Origin: Halarcobacter sp.
GTDB taxonomy: Bacteria > Campylobacterota > Campylobacteria > Campylobacterales > Arcobacteraceae
Assembly: GCA_030145305.1 (NCBI GenBank)
Contig: JAQYVX010000003.1
Location: forward strand, 248,001-312,000
DNA length: 64,000 bases
Direction: 5' to 3'
Part shown: positions 1-8,244 of the stretch, in pieces
Numbering within the stretch: position 1 is the stretch's first letter
How the letters are laid out: each line of letters starts with the position of its first letter
Translations under genes and position numbers: made by a program
Notes under the pieces: generated by a model
Database searches by the model: none
What the model saw: the letters and a program-made list of their open reading frames with translations, nothing else
What the model was told of the DNA's origin: nothing

Positions 1-1
1 T

Positions 2-82
2 TCTAAAATTTATCTTGCAAACTCAGCTGTAGCAGCAGCAAGTGCTATTTCTGGATATATAACAGATCCTAGAAGTTTATAA
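2..82 (+). CDS. C-terminal end of an aconitase-family dehydratase (LeuC-like), partial
   Basis: Only the last 26 codons are in the window; the gene begins before base 1. The frame reads KIYLANSAVAAASAIS and ends in DPRSL before a TAA stop. The pattern YLA(S/N)xxxxAAASAxxGxIxDPR is typical of the C-terminus of 3-isopropylmalate dehydratase large subunits and related homoaconitase-type enzymes, which isomerise a hydroxy-acid in leucine biosynthesis. The stop lies 2 bases before the start of mobA, so the two are probably co-transcribed. Identification rests on this short tail alone. Confidence 0.5.
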   Translation, partial: SKIYLANSAVAAASAISGYITDPRSL

Positions 83-84
83 CT

Positions 85-666
85 ATGTTAAGCACATATG
101 ATATACCTTGTGTAATTTTATGTGGTGGGAAAAGCTCAAGAATGGGAGAAGACAAAGCTCTTCTTCCTTTCTCACATTCAGACTCTTTAACTGAATATCA
201 ATACAAGAGACTCAAACCTTATTTTAAAAAAATATATCTCTCTTCAAAAAATGATAAATTTCCTTTTCTTAAAACTCAAACTAATAATTTAATTTTAGAT
301 ATAAAAGAAGAATCCTCTCCAATTGTAGCTTTGGAAGCTATACTAAAAACAATAAAATCTTCAAAAGTATTTATAATAACAGTTGATACTCCTTTAGTAA
401 AAATTGAATCAATAAAACAACTTGTTGAAAAATCTTTTGATAATGACATCTGCGTTGCCCAAACAGAAAGAACACATAATTTATGTGGAGTTTTTGATAA
501 ATCTTGTTTATCAAAAATTGAAGATATGCTAAAAAATGATATTCATAAAGTAGGTTATTTATTGAAAAGTATGGAAACAAAGTATCTAAACTTTGAAAAT
601 GAAGATGAATTTATCAATTTAAATGATAAAGAAGAATATGCAAGAGCCAAGTCTATTATAAGCTGA
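85..666 (+). CDS. mobA: Molybdenum cofactor guanylyltransferase MobA
   Basis: Transfers GMP from GTP to molybdopterin, making the guanine dinucleotide cofactor used by DMSO-reductase-family enzymes, in the cytoplasm. The nucleotide-binding loop CGGKSSRMGEDK is at residues 13-24 and an acidic metal-binding segment (ITVDTPLV) is near residue 100. The length of 193 residues is normal for MobA. The ATG is 2 bases after the upstream stop. The product would supply cofactor to the molybdoenzyme encoded at 5139-7592, a sensible functional neighbour. Confidence 0.9.
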   Translation: MLSTYDIPCVILCGGKSSRMGEDKALLPFSHSDSLTEYQYKRLKPYFKKIYLSSKNDKFPFLKTQTNNLILDIKEESSPIVALEAILKTIKSSKVFIITVDTPLVKIESIKQLVEKSFDNDICVAQTERTHNLCGVFDKSCLSKIEDMLKNDIHKVGYLLKSMETKYLNFENEDEFINLNDKEEYARAKSIIS

Positions 667-765
667 AGTAATAATTATAATTGAATTATTCAGTCTTTTC
701 TAAGTTTAGTATTATTTGTTTTTAGATACCCTTATAGATAAATTAACTAAATATAAGGACGTCAT

Positions 766-2250
766 ATGGGACATAAGGGAGATCTTAAAAAAGCATTAGA
801 TATTCTAGATACGGAACTAAAGAAAAAAGGTATTTCAAGAAGAGAGGCCTTTAAACTAGCAGGACTAGGCTCTGCATCTTTTTTAATGGGAAATACAACT
901 GAAGCAGAAGCTGCAACAGTTGCAAGTGCAAGTGAAGCTAAAGGTAAAATCTTAATTGTAGGTGGTGGATTAGCAGGGATCTCGACAGCAGCTAGACTTT
1001 CAAATTCCTTATCTACTCCTAATATTACTATAATTGAACCAAATCCAGAATCAGTCTCATACCAACCTGGCCAGACACTAGTTGCTGGTGGAGTTTGGGA
1101 CAAATCAGATATTGTTTATCAAACTAAAGATTTTATACCCTCTGGCGTTAAAATGATAAAAGATAAAGCAAAAGAGTTTGATCCTGAGAATAATAAAGTT
1201 ATAACAGAGGGTGGAGAAGTTATAAGTTATGATTATTTAATTGTTGCAACAGGATTAGTCTTAGATTTTGGAATGATAAAAGGCTTAGAAGGAGTAGGAA
1301 CATCTGCTTCAGCAAATCCTGAAATATCTAAAAAAATTGGTAAAAATGGTGTTCATTCTATTTATTATGCCGATGGTGCAGTTAATACATGGACTGGAAT
1401 GCAAGAATTAATAAAAGAAGCTAAAACTGGTAAAAACTTAAAAGCTTTATATACTCACCCAAATACTCCAATAAAATGTGGTGGAGCTCCAAAAAAAATT
1501 ATGTATCTTACTGATGCTAGATTAAGAGAAGCTGGAGTTAGAGATAACGTTGAATTATCTTTCTATCCAAATGGTGGAACAATGTTTGGAGTACCTGAAT
1601 ATCACGATGCAATTGTAAAACAATTTGAAGCACGGGATATGAAATGGGAATATAAAAATAATCTTGTAGAAATAGATGTAAATACTAAAAAAGCAATCTT
1701 TGAAAAAAGATGGTTAGAAAAAGGTGTTTATGATGAAGATATTGAAGATTATGAAATGATTCCAATGAGTAAAAAAGTCGAAAGAGATTATGATTTTATT
1801 CATGTTACTCCTCCTATGCGAGCACCTGATGCTGTTAAAAACTCTTCATTAGCTTGGCAAAAAGGTAGTGCTTCTAAAGGTGGCTGGGTAGAAGTAGATA
1901 AAGAAACTCTACAACATACTAGATATAAAAATGTATTTGCCTTAGGTGACGTAGCTGGTGTTCCAATGGGTAAAACAGGTGGAAGTGTTAGAAAACAATA
2001 TAAAGTATTAGTTGAAAATCTTATTTCTTTAATGGAAGGGAAAGAACTTACATCTAAATATGCTGGATATACAGTTTGCCCACTAATTACAGGAATTGGA
2101 ACTGTAATGCTGGCTGAATTTAACTGGACTAGAAAACCAACTCCATCTTTTCCTCTAGATCCAAGTGTGGAAAGATATATCTGGTGGTTATTAAAAGTTT
2201 ATGCTCTTAAACCTATGACAATATATGGTCTTCTTTCTGGAAAAGCATAG
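766..2250 (+). CDS. sqr: Tat-exported sulfide:quinone oxidoreductase, mitochondrial SQOR type
   Basis: Oxidises sulfide to sulfane sulfur and passes electrons to quinone. A twin-arginine signal (SRREAFK, residues 24-30) precedes a Gly/Ala/Ser-rich segment, so the mature enzyme should face the periplasm. The FAD-binding loop GGGLAGIS is at about 66-73. The two redox cysteines sit in IKCGGAPKKIMYL (Cys238) and YTVCPLITG (Cys438). Both contexts, and the C-terminal tail rich in Trp/Leu, closely resemble human SQOR rather than classic bacterial type I enzymes. A ribosome-binding site (AAGGA) precedes the ATG. Two cytochrome genes follow directly and could take part in sulfide-derived electron flow. 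Flavocytochrome c flavoprotein is the main alternative. Confidence 0.82.
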   Translation: MGHKGDLKKALDILDTELKKKGISRREAFKLAGLGSASFLMGNTTEAEAATVASASEAKGKILIVGGGLAGISTAARLSNSLSTPNITIIEPNPESVSYQPGQTLVAGGVWDKSDIVYQTKDFIPSGVKMIKDKAKEFDPENNKVITEGGEVISYDYLIVATGLVLDFGMIKGLEGVGTSASANPEISKKIGKNGVHSIYYADGAVNTWTGMQELIKEAKTGKNLKALYTHPNTPIKCGGAPKKIMYLTDARLREAGVRDNVELSFYPNGGTMFGVPEYHDAIVKQFEARDMKWEYKNNLVEIDVNTKKAIFEKRWLEKGVYDEDIEDYEMIPMSKKVERDYDFIHVTPPMRAPDAVKNSSLAWQKGSASKGGWVEVDKETLQHTRYKNVFALGDVAGVPMGKTGGSVRKQYKVLVENLISLMEGKELTSKYAGYTVCPLITGIGTVMLAEFNWTRKPTPSFPLDPSVERYIWWLLKVYALKPMTIYGLLSGKA

Positions 2251-2274
2251 TTTTAAAAGAAAAAAGAGAATATT

Positions 2275-2841
2275 TTGAAAAAACTATTATTAGGTCTTAT
2301 TTTATCATCAATCTATTTTGCAAATGCAGAAGAACTTACACTAGAAAAAGTAAAAGAAATAGCTTTAAAAGCTAGTTCTGAATTTGAGTCGAAATTAAAA
2401 AAAGACTTAAAACAAGCAAAGAAAGATTCTGGAATAAAGGGAATGACTGATTTTTGTATTGACAAATCTGAAAAAATTCTAGAAAAAATTGATAAAAAAT
2501 ATGGTTTAAAAGTTTCAATAAAAAGAGTTAGCTTAAATAATAGAAATGAAAAAGCAAAGGCTTTAGATAGTGAAATAAAAATCCTAAAATCTTTCGATTT
2601 AATACAAAAGTCAGATGCTTACTTACCAAATCAGATAGTTCAAATAGTTGATGATAATACTTATAAAGTATTTTCTCCCATTGAGATGAAAAGTAGAGAT
2701 TGTAAAAAATGTCATGGTTTAGAGAAAAAAGTAGATAAAGAGTCAAAAAAAAGATTTTCACAAGTTTATAAAAATGACAAAGGTTATGGCTATAAAAGTG
2801 GAGAAGTTAGAGGCGCGGTTGTTGTAACCATCTCTAAATAA
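2275..2841 (+). CDS. Exported monoheme cytochrome, DUF3365 (Tll0287-like)
   Basis: A hydrophobic N-terminal signal (residues 1-18) is followed by a domain with one heme c motif, CKKCH at 143-147. The arrangement (early Cys around residue 62, C-terminal CxxCH followed by a GxGYxxGxxRGAVVV segment) fits the DUF3365/Tll0287-like heme domain, also seen as a sensor module. Length 188 residues. The start is TTG preceded by AAAGAGAA. It follows the SQR gene by 24 bases, so it is probably in the same transcript. Likely a periplasmic redox or heme-sensing protein; its partner is not known. Confidence 0.7.
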   Translation: MKKLLLGLILSSIYFANAEELTLEKVKEIALKASSEFESKLKKDLKQAKKDSGIKGMTDFCIDKSEKILEKIDKKYGLKVSIKRVSLNNRNEKAKALDSEIKILKSFDLIQKSDAYLPNQIVQIVDDNTYKVFSPIEMKSRDCKKCHGLEKKVDKESKKRFSQVYKNDKGYGYKSGEVRGAVVVTISK

Positions 2842-2860
2842 AATGATAAAAGGAATTCAT

Positions 2861-3523
2861 ATGCAAATAAAAAAAGCAGTTTTATTAAGTTTCTTGAGTT
2901 TTGCTTTTATGGCAAGTGCAAGTGCCGCAGAACTTAAATACTCAAATTTAGAAATTTATACAAAAATGTGTAAAAAATGTCATGGGGCAAATGGAGAAGG
3001 GAATCCGCAAAAAAAAGGACCTGCTTTAAATGATTTAACAGCACATGAACTTGAAATAAGTTTGTATGATTTAAAAAATGGTGGAATGAACCAATCTTCA
3101 GGAACTGATCATGATGTTATGGAACATAACATGAAGAAAATTATTGAAAAAGGCATGGATTATAAACCTAAAGCAATGGCTGAGTTTATTTTTGTAGCTT
3201 TTAATCCAGAAGCAAAATATTTTGAAATAGATAATAAGAAAAAGAAATACACAATATCTGAGATTTATACAAAAATGTGTGCAAAATGTCATGGGGCAAA
3301 TGGAGAAGGGAATCCACAAAAAAAAGGGCCTGCTTTAAATGATTTAACAGCACATGAACTTGAAATAAGTTTATATGATTTAAAAAATGCTGGAATGAAC
3401 CAATCTTCTGGAACAGATCATGATGTAATGGAACATAATATGAAAAAAATTATAGAAAAAGGTATGGACTATGACTCAAAAGAAATGGCTAAATACATAG
3501 AAGATAATTTTTATAAAAAATAG
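2861..3523 (+). CDS. Periplasmic diheme cytochrome c with two near-identical domains
   Basis: A signal peptide (residues 1 to about 23, ending ASASAAE) is followed by two copies of a class I cytochrome c domain. Heme motifs are CKKCH at 37-41 and CAKCH at 140-144, so the repeat is about 103 residues or 309 bp. The copies share almost all residues, for instance GANGEGNPQKKGPALND in both. I chose ATG 2861 because AAAGGA lies just before it; an in-frame ATG at 2843 would put six extra residues before the signal. Length 220 residues. Probably a soluble electron shuttle for the SQR/Psr block. Confidence 0.82.
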   Translation: MQIKKAVLLSFLSFAFMASASAAELKYSNLEIYTKMCKKCHGANGEGNPQKKGPALNDLTAHELEISLYDLKNGGMNQSSGTDHDVMEHNMKKIIEKGMDYKPKAMAEFIFVAFNPEAKYFEIDNKKKKYTISEIYTKMCAKCHGANGEGNPQKKGPALNDLTAHELEISLYDLKNAGMNQSSGTDHDVMEHNMKKIIEKGMDYDSKEMAKYIEDNFYKK

Positions 3524-3532
3524 AGATAAAAG

Positions 3533-3556
3533 TAAAGGATAAGTCCTTTATTTTTA
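3533..3556 (+). terminator. Hairpin terminator after the diheme cytochrome gene
   Basis: AAAGGA (3534-3539) pairs with TCCTTT (3544-3549) across a 4-base loop and is followed by ATTTTTATT. It sits 10 bases after the cytochrome stop. The stem is short, so termination may be partial. Confidence 0.5.
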
Positions 3557-3572
3557 TTAAAAAAGGAAAGTA

Positions 3573-3797
3573 ATGAATATAAAAAAAGAATTGGTAATAT
3601 TTTTAATACTATTTATAGTAAGTTCAGGTTTATATCATTATATTTCTTGGAAGACAAATCCCTTGGAACATTTTCAAGCACTTTTTTCTCATCCTATGCC
3701 TTATCACCCTTTTTTGTATGTATTTATAATTTATTTGGGAATAGCAATTTTTAGAATTATATTTAATTTGCTAAAAAAACTTTTTTCAAGAAAGTAG
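3573..3797 (+). CDS. Small two-helix inner-membrane protein, unknown function
   Basis: A 74-residue protein with two hydrophobic segments (about residues 6-25 and 45-67) and a basic C-terminus (KKLFSRK). A good ribosome-binding site (AAAGGAAAG) precedes the ATG. I do not recognise a family. It lies between the diheme cytochrome and the b561-type cytochrome gene and may be an accessory subunit of that membrane complex; this is inference from position only. Confidence 0.55.
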   Translation: MNIKKELVIFLILFIVSSGLYHYISWKTNPLEHFQALFSHPMPYHPFLYVFIIYLGIAIFRIIFNLLKKLFSRK

Positions 3798-3813
3798 TTT
3801 TTAAAAAATGCTT

Positions 3814-3836
3814 AAAATGAATGAATACTCATTATG
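3814..3836. promoter_or_regulatory. Candidate operator, copy A, overlapping the b561-gene start
   Basis: AATGAATGAATACTCATT (3816-3833) is an imperfect palindrome ending at the ATG of the b561/diheme gene. Near-identical copies lie before psrA (5041, on the opposite strand) and upstream of the small exported protein gene (16843). The geometry suits a dimeric repressor such as a TetR-family protein, but the regulator is not identified. Confidence 0.5.
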
Positions 3837-4967
3837 TTAGAGAATCAAAAAGTAGAAAATAAAACTTACGTTTGGTCCTTTCTTGGAAGGCTTAATCATT
3901 GGCTCTTAGTAAGTTCTTTTTTTGCTTGTTATATAAGTTCTTTCTATGAAAATCTTTTATTACTCCATGTTTCACTTGGTTTTTTTGTCTTTGCAATGTT
4001 TTTGAAAAAGATTGTTTGGGGCTTGATTGGTCCAAAATATGCAAGATGGAGTGATTATAAATTTAGTTTATTGGATTTAAAGTTATATTTTAAAAGAAAA
4101 ATAGAAGATAGATATAGAGAGATAGAAGTAGGACATAATCCAGCTTCTTCATGGTTTGCTTTTCTAATTACTTGGATTGGGATTTTTTGTTGTATGGCAG
4201 GTCTTGTACTTTATGGAATTCAAGAAGGAAATGGAGTTTTATCTTTTTTAAATAAGGATTACTACTCTTTAATGTATGTATATGAACAAATACATAGTAT
4301 TTTAGTTTATGTTCTAATAGTAATGATATTTTTCCATATTTCTGGAGTTTTAATTGAGCAGTTCTATCATAAAACAAATATTATTATGTCTATGGTAACC
4401 GGATATAAAAAAGCCAAGGGCATAGATATTAAACCTAGATTACAAATGATATTTTTTGGTTCATTATATACTTTTTTCTTTTTTCTTTTTTCTTTCTATA
4501 CTTATTATACTCCTGATAATATTTTTGTAAAAAGTAAATTTGAAAAAATAGATTATAAAGCTTTACATAAAGATTTTCATTTTGAATGTTCTGATTGTCA
4601 TAATTTATTTGCTCCTCATCTTCTACCCAAAGAGTCTTGGGTGAAACTTATGAGTGAACAAGATAATCATTTTGAAGAGGATTTAGAACTTGATAAAAGT
4701 TTAGTGAAATCGATAGAAAAATTTTTAGTAGATAATTCGGCTGAAAACTCTACAAGAGAATCTTCATATAAACTTTTAAAAGAAATAAAAGAAAGCAAAC
4801 AATTTATAATTTCAAAAACTGAATATTGGAAAAAAACTCACCAAGATATTCCTGAAAAAGTATTCAAAAATGACAAGGTTGAATCAAAATCTAATTGCCT
4901 TGCTTGTCATAAGGATTTTGAATTAGGAATACTTTCTGATATGAATATTCTATACTTATCTAAGTAA
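3834..4967 (+). CDS. Cytochrome b561-type membrane protein fused to a diheme cytochrome c domain
   Basis: The N-terminal 220 residues hold about five hydrophobic helices with histidines placed as in b561/hydrogenase-type cytochromes b (RLNHW, LLHVSLG, QIHSIL, IFFHISG). The C-terminal region after about residue 235 carries heme c motifs CSDCH (252-256) and CLACH (355-359) and resembles the periplasmic diheme cytochrome (DHC) family. Such a fusion would pass electrons between membrane quinol and periplasmic carriers. The ATG overlaps operator copy A and has only a weak ribosome-binding site. It precedes the psrABC-like operon by 171 bases and may be its electron partner. Confidence 0.78.
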   Translation: MLENQKVENKTYVWSFLGRLNHWLLVSSFFACYISSFYENLLLLHVSLGFFVFAMFLKKIVWGLIGPKYARWSDYKFSLLDLKLYFKRKIEDRYREIEVGHNPASSWFAFLITWIGIFCCMAGLVLYGIQEGNGVLSFLNKDYYSLMYVYEQIHSILVYVLIVMIFFHISGVLIEQFYHKTNIIMSMVTGYKKAKGIDIKPRLQMIFFGSLYTFFFFLFSFYTYYTPDNIFVKSKFEKIDYKALHKDFHFECSDCHNLFAPHLLPKESWVKLMSEQDNHFEEDLELDKSLVKSIEKFLVDNSAENSTRESSYKLLKEIKESKQFIISKTEYWKKTHQDIPEKVFKNDKVESKSNCLACHKDFELGILSDMNILYLSK

Positions 4968-4985
4968 TAATTTGGCAAATTATTA
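4965..4985 (+). terminator. Inverted repeat at the b561-gene stop codon
   Basis: TAATAATTT (4965-4973) and AAATTATTA (4977-4985) form a perfect 9-bp stem around GGC, starting at the stop codon itself. It is AT-only and lacks a clear T-run, so it may be a weak terminator or mRNA-stabilising hairpin. Confidence 0.35.
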
Positions 4986-5000
4986 CAATTATCAATTAAT

Positions 5001-5040
5001 CTTATAATAGTTATAAAAGATTATAAAAACTTATAAAAAT
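5001..5040 (+). repeat. Four 10-bp-phased TTATAA repeats upstream of psrA
   Basis: The decamers at 5001, 5011, 5021 and 5031 (CTTATAATAG, TTATAAAAGA, TTATAAAAAC, TTATAAAAAT) repeat at exactly one helical turn. They end where operator copy B begins at 5041. Phased A-rich repeats commonly give intrinsic curvature or an UP-like element, or could be sites for a multimeric regulator. Confidence 0.45.
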
Positions 5041-5058
5041 ATGAATATTCATTCATTT
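5041..5058. promoter_or_regulatory. Candidate operator, copy B, upstream of psrA
   Basis: The perfect palindrome ATGAATATTCAT (5041-5052) continues into TCATTT. On the minus strand it reads AAATGAATGAATATTCAT, matching copies A (3814) and C (16843) almost base for base. It lies about 80 bases before the psrA start, a plausible operator position. Confidence 0.5.
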
Positions 5059-5138
5059 ATAAGAATAATTTATAACTTCTTATGCTAAAATTATTTAGTT
5101 AATTAATAATATAAAGAAAAAATTAAGAAGGAGAAAAA

Positions 5139-7592
5139 ATGCAAGTTGAAATTTCTAGAAGAAAATTCTTGCAAGGTACAGTTGCTTTATCTGTAATTGC
5201 AGCTTCAACTTCTGCACTTTCAAGTACAAGTTCTCAAGAAGATAAAAAAAGTCTAGGAACTACTAAAGTATCAAAGGACAAAAATTTAAAATTTGTTCCT
5301 ACACTATGTGAAATGTGTGTAAATAAGTGTGCAGCTTATGCTCGAGTAGAAAATAATGTTGTTACAAAATTAGATCCAAATCCGCATTTTCCAAAATCAA
5401 GAAATATGCTATGTGCTAGAGGAAATGCCGGGATTCAAGCTTTATATGATCCTGATAGACTTAAATATCCACTTATTAGAGTGGGAAAAAGAGGCGATGG
5501 AAAATATAAAAGAGTTACTTGGGATGAAGCTTATACTTATATAAGTGAAAAGATGACGAAAATCTTAGATGAAGAAGAAGATAATAAATCAACTATTGGT
5601 TACTGTGCCGGAGAAGGTTTAGCTGAACATACATTTAAAACTTTTATGTCAGATAAGATTGGTTCAACAAACTTTGTTAATCATGCTTCTATATGTTTGC
5701 AAACAGCAGTATCTGGATATGCACTTACTATTGGTGGGTATGGACAAGCTGATTTAGAAAATGCAAAATATGTGATTATGGCAGGAGCTAATAGAGCAGA
5801 AGCAATTGTAACTCCTGACACCATGGATTTATTTAAAAGAACAAGAGGAAAAGGGGCTAAGTTAATTGTTATTGACCCTAGATTCACAAATACTGCAATT
5901 CATGCAGATACGTATCTTGCAATAAAACCAGGAACAGATTTAGCTTTTGTTCTAGCTCTTACTTATCATGTAATTAAATACGAATTATATAATAGAACAT
6001 ATGTAAAAAACAATTTTTCAAATTTTGATAAATATAAAGAACATGTTTTAAGTAGTAATTATACACCTGAATGGGCAGAAGAAATTAGCGGAATCCCAGC
6101 AAAAGATATAAAAAAAGTTGCCGAAGATTTTATGGCAAATGCCCCACAATCTATTTATTATCAAGGTCGACGATCTACATGGGCAAAAAATGATTTTCAA
6201 TTAAGACGTGCTCAAGCAATTTTTTCAGCTTTAGGTGGAGGAATTGATGTAAAAGGTGGAATTGTATTTGGAAAAAAACTTCCTTTAGATTCACATGGAA
6301 CAAATGCACCATTCTATGCAAATGCTGAACCAAGAATTGAAAAAGATGCCGCAGCAGTTATTGGTGGTTCTGGTTCATGGATTGCTTGGAGAAATATGAT
6401 TATAGAAGATAAAGCTGCTTATCCTGTTAGAGCATTTTTTGTATATAAACAAAATCCAATGTTATCTGTTCCTAATACAGAAAAAACAAAACAATTATTA
6501 AACAAAATGGATTTAGTTGTAGTGATTGATACAATGCCAAGTGATACTGCAATGCTAGCAGACGTAATTTTACCTGAATGTACTTATTTAGAAAGAGAAG
6601 ATCCAATTAAGTCTTTTCCTGGTGTTGAACCTTCCATCGCATTAAGAAAAAAAGCTGTAAATCCTATGTATGAAACTAAGCCAGTTTTAGAAATAGTAAG
6701 AGGATTAGCTACAAAACTTTCACGTCCTTTATGGGAAGTTACTAAAAAATATGATGAAGATGTTCAAGATGAGATTAAAGGAAAATCAGAAGAAGAGATT
6801 GAAGAGTTCTATGAAGAGGGAGGCTTTAATTTAGCAGATGTTTACAGTCATTCACAAGAAGAGATGAATAAGCATATGTTTGTACCAAAATATGGTGAAA
6901 AAGCATGGAAAATACTAAGAGAAAAAGGTGTTTTTTACCCTAAATTCTTAGAAAGTTTTGCAAAAATAGATAATAATTCATTTAAATATTATAATGAAAA
7001 AGATAAATATCATACAGTTGTAAAACTTGAAAATGACTCTGATACTGATGCTATTGATTCTTGTATTAATCCACAAGATATTGCAGAATTAAAAAGATTC
7101 TTTTCAACACCTAGTAAAAAAATTGAATGTTATTTAACAAATTTAGCTAAAAAAGGTGTTGATCCAATGCCTGTATGGCGTGATACTGATATTAAAAAAG
7201 TTCCAAAAGGGAAATTTAAATTTATTAGTGGAAGACATGCTCAATTTACTCAAAATTCGACTGCAAATAACGTAATGTTATTAGAATTAATGCCTGAAAA
7301 TTATGTATGGATAAATCATTTAGAGGCAGAAGAATTAGGTATAAAACATGGAGATTTAGTTGAGGTTATAAGTAGCATAGGAATTGTAAAACTTAAAGCT
7401 TTCCCTACAAATAAAATAATTCCTGAAACAATTTTCTATGTACATGGATTTGGTTCACAATCAAGTTCTCAAACATTTGGGTATAAAAATGGGGCAAGTG
7501 ATAATCAAATCATTGAAGATGATATAGAGCCAGTATTTGGCAGTGCTATTATGCACGAAACTATAGTAACAGTAAGAAAGGCCTGGCTATGA
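5139..7592 (+). CDS. psrA: Molybdopterin oxidoreductase catalytic subunit, polysulfide/thiosulfate reductase type
   Basis: An 817-residue DMSO-reductase-family enzyme. The Tat signal SRRKFLQG is at residues 6-13. The [4Fe-4S] site is Cys57, Cys60, Cys64 and Cys92 (CEMCVNKC, later MLCARG). The molybdenum ligand is probably Cys186 in HASICLQTAV, as in PsrA/PhsA, not the Ser of DmsA. With the ferredoxin subunit and NrfD-like anchor that follow, it forms a periplasm-facing complex that reduces polysulfide, sulfur or thiosulfate, or runs in the oxidative direction. The upstream AAGGAG is strong. Operator B and phased repeats precede it. Exact substrate cannot be fixed from sequence; tetrathionate or arsenate activity is less likely. 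Confidence 0.82.
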   Translation: MQVEISRRKFLQGTVALSVIAASTSALSSTSSQEDKKSLGTTKVSKDKNLKFVPTLCEMCVNKCAAYARVENNVVTKLDPNPHFPKSRNMLCARGNAGIQALYDPDRLKYPLIRVGKRGDGKYKRVTWDEAYTYISEKMTKILDEEEDNKSTIGYCAGEGLAEHTFKTFMSDKIGSTNFVNHASICLQTAVSGYALTIGGYGQADLENAKYVIMAGANRAEAIVTPDTMDLFKRTRGKGAKLIVIDPRFTNTAIHADTYLAIKPGTDLAFVLALTYHVIKYELYNRTYVKNNFSNFDKYKEHVLSSNYTPEWAEEISGIPAKDIKKVAEDFMANAPQSIYYQGRRSTWAKNDFQLRRAQAIFSALGGGIDVKGGIVFGKKLPLDSHGTNAPFYANAEPRIEKDAAAVIGGSGSWIAWRNMIIEDKAAYPVRAFFVYKQNPMLSVPNTEKTKQLLNKMDLVVVIDTMPSDTAMLADVILPECTYLEREDPIKSFPGVEPSIALRKKAVNPMYETKPVLEIVRGLATKLSRPLWEVTKKYDEDVQDEIKGKSEEEIEEFYEEGGFNLADVYSHSQEEMNKHMFVPKYGEKAWKILREKGVFYPKFLESFAKIDNNSFKYYNEKDKYHTVVKLENDSDTDAIDSCINPQDIAELKRFFSTPSKKIECYLTNLAKKGVDPMPVWRDTDIKKVPKGKFKFISGRHAQFTQNSTANNVMLLELMPENYVWINHLEAEELGIKHGDLVEVISSIGIVKLKAFPTNKIIPETIFYVHGFGSQSSSQTFGYKNGASDNQIIEDDIEPVFGSAIMHETIVTVRKAWL

Positions 7593-8242
7593 AATATGCA
7601 ATGGCATTAGACTATCAAAATTGTATAAATTGTAAAGCATGTGAAACAGCATGTAAAGAAGAAAATGGTGTACAACTAGGTGCAAATAAACAAAGAATTT
7701 GGGTTGGAATGGTAGAGGGTACAATTTTTAGTAAACCTTTTATAAATTTATACCCATCTCAATGTAACCATTGTGAAGATGCTCCTTGTGTAAGTGTTTG
7801 TCCTACTCACGCGAGTCATATAGTTGCAGGTGGAATAGTAAAAGTAGATGCAGAGAAATGTATTTTATGTAAAGGTTGTATGGAAGCTTGTCCTTATGAT
7901 GCAAGATTTGTTGATGATACTAAACTCGCTGTTGATAAATGTACTTTTTGTGACCATAGAATTGAAGAATATGGAACAACAGCTTGTCAAGCAACTTGTC
8001 CAACAAATGTAAGAATGTTTGGGGATTTAGATGATGAAAATAGTGACTTAGTAAAACTTCTAAAAAAAGAGAGATTCTTTTTCTCAAAAGAGAAAGCCGG
8101 AACTTTACCAAAACTATTTTATATCGTTCCTAAAACAGAAAGTTATGCTAGACAAAGTATTTCTCATGATACTAGGATTTATACTTGGGATGAATATAAA
8201 GCTGAGTATTATCAAAATAGCTTAAAAAATAAAAGGAGCTAA
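7589..8242 (+). CDS. psrB: Four-cluster ferredoxin subunit of the Psr-type complex
   Basis: A 217-residue protein with four groups of cysteines for [4Fe-4S] clusters: CINCKACETAC near the N-terminus, CNHCEDAPCVSVC, CILCKGCMEAC, and CTFCDHR with the later CQATC. This is the usual electron-transfer subunit between a molybdoenzyme and an NrfD-type anchor. Its ATG overlaps the psrA stop (ATGA), indicating translational coupling. No signal peptide is visible, consistent with export bound to the Tat-dependent PsrA. Confidence 0.88.
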   Translation: MKYAMALDYQNCINCKACETACKEENGVQLGANKQRIWVGMVEGTIFSKPFINLYPSQCNHCEDAPCVSVCPTHASHIVAGGIVKVDAEKCILCKGCMEACPYDARFVDDTKLAVDKCTFCDHRIEEYGTTACQATCPTNVRMFGDLDDENSDLVKLLKKERFFFSKEKAGTLPKLFYIVPKTESYARQSISHDTRIYTWDEYKAEYYQNSLKNKRS

Positions 8243-8244
8243 TT

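Noticed and set aside
2843-2860. Earlier start for the diheme cytochrome
   Set aside because: It would add six residues before a normal signal peptide; ATG 2861 has AAAGGA at the right distance.
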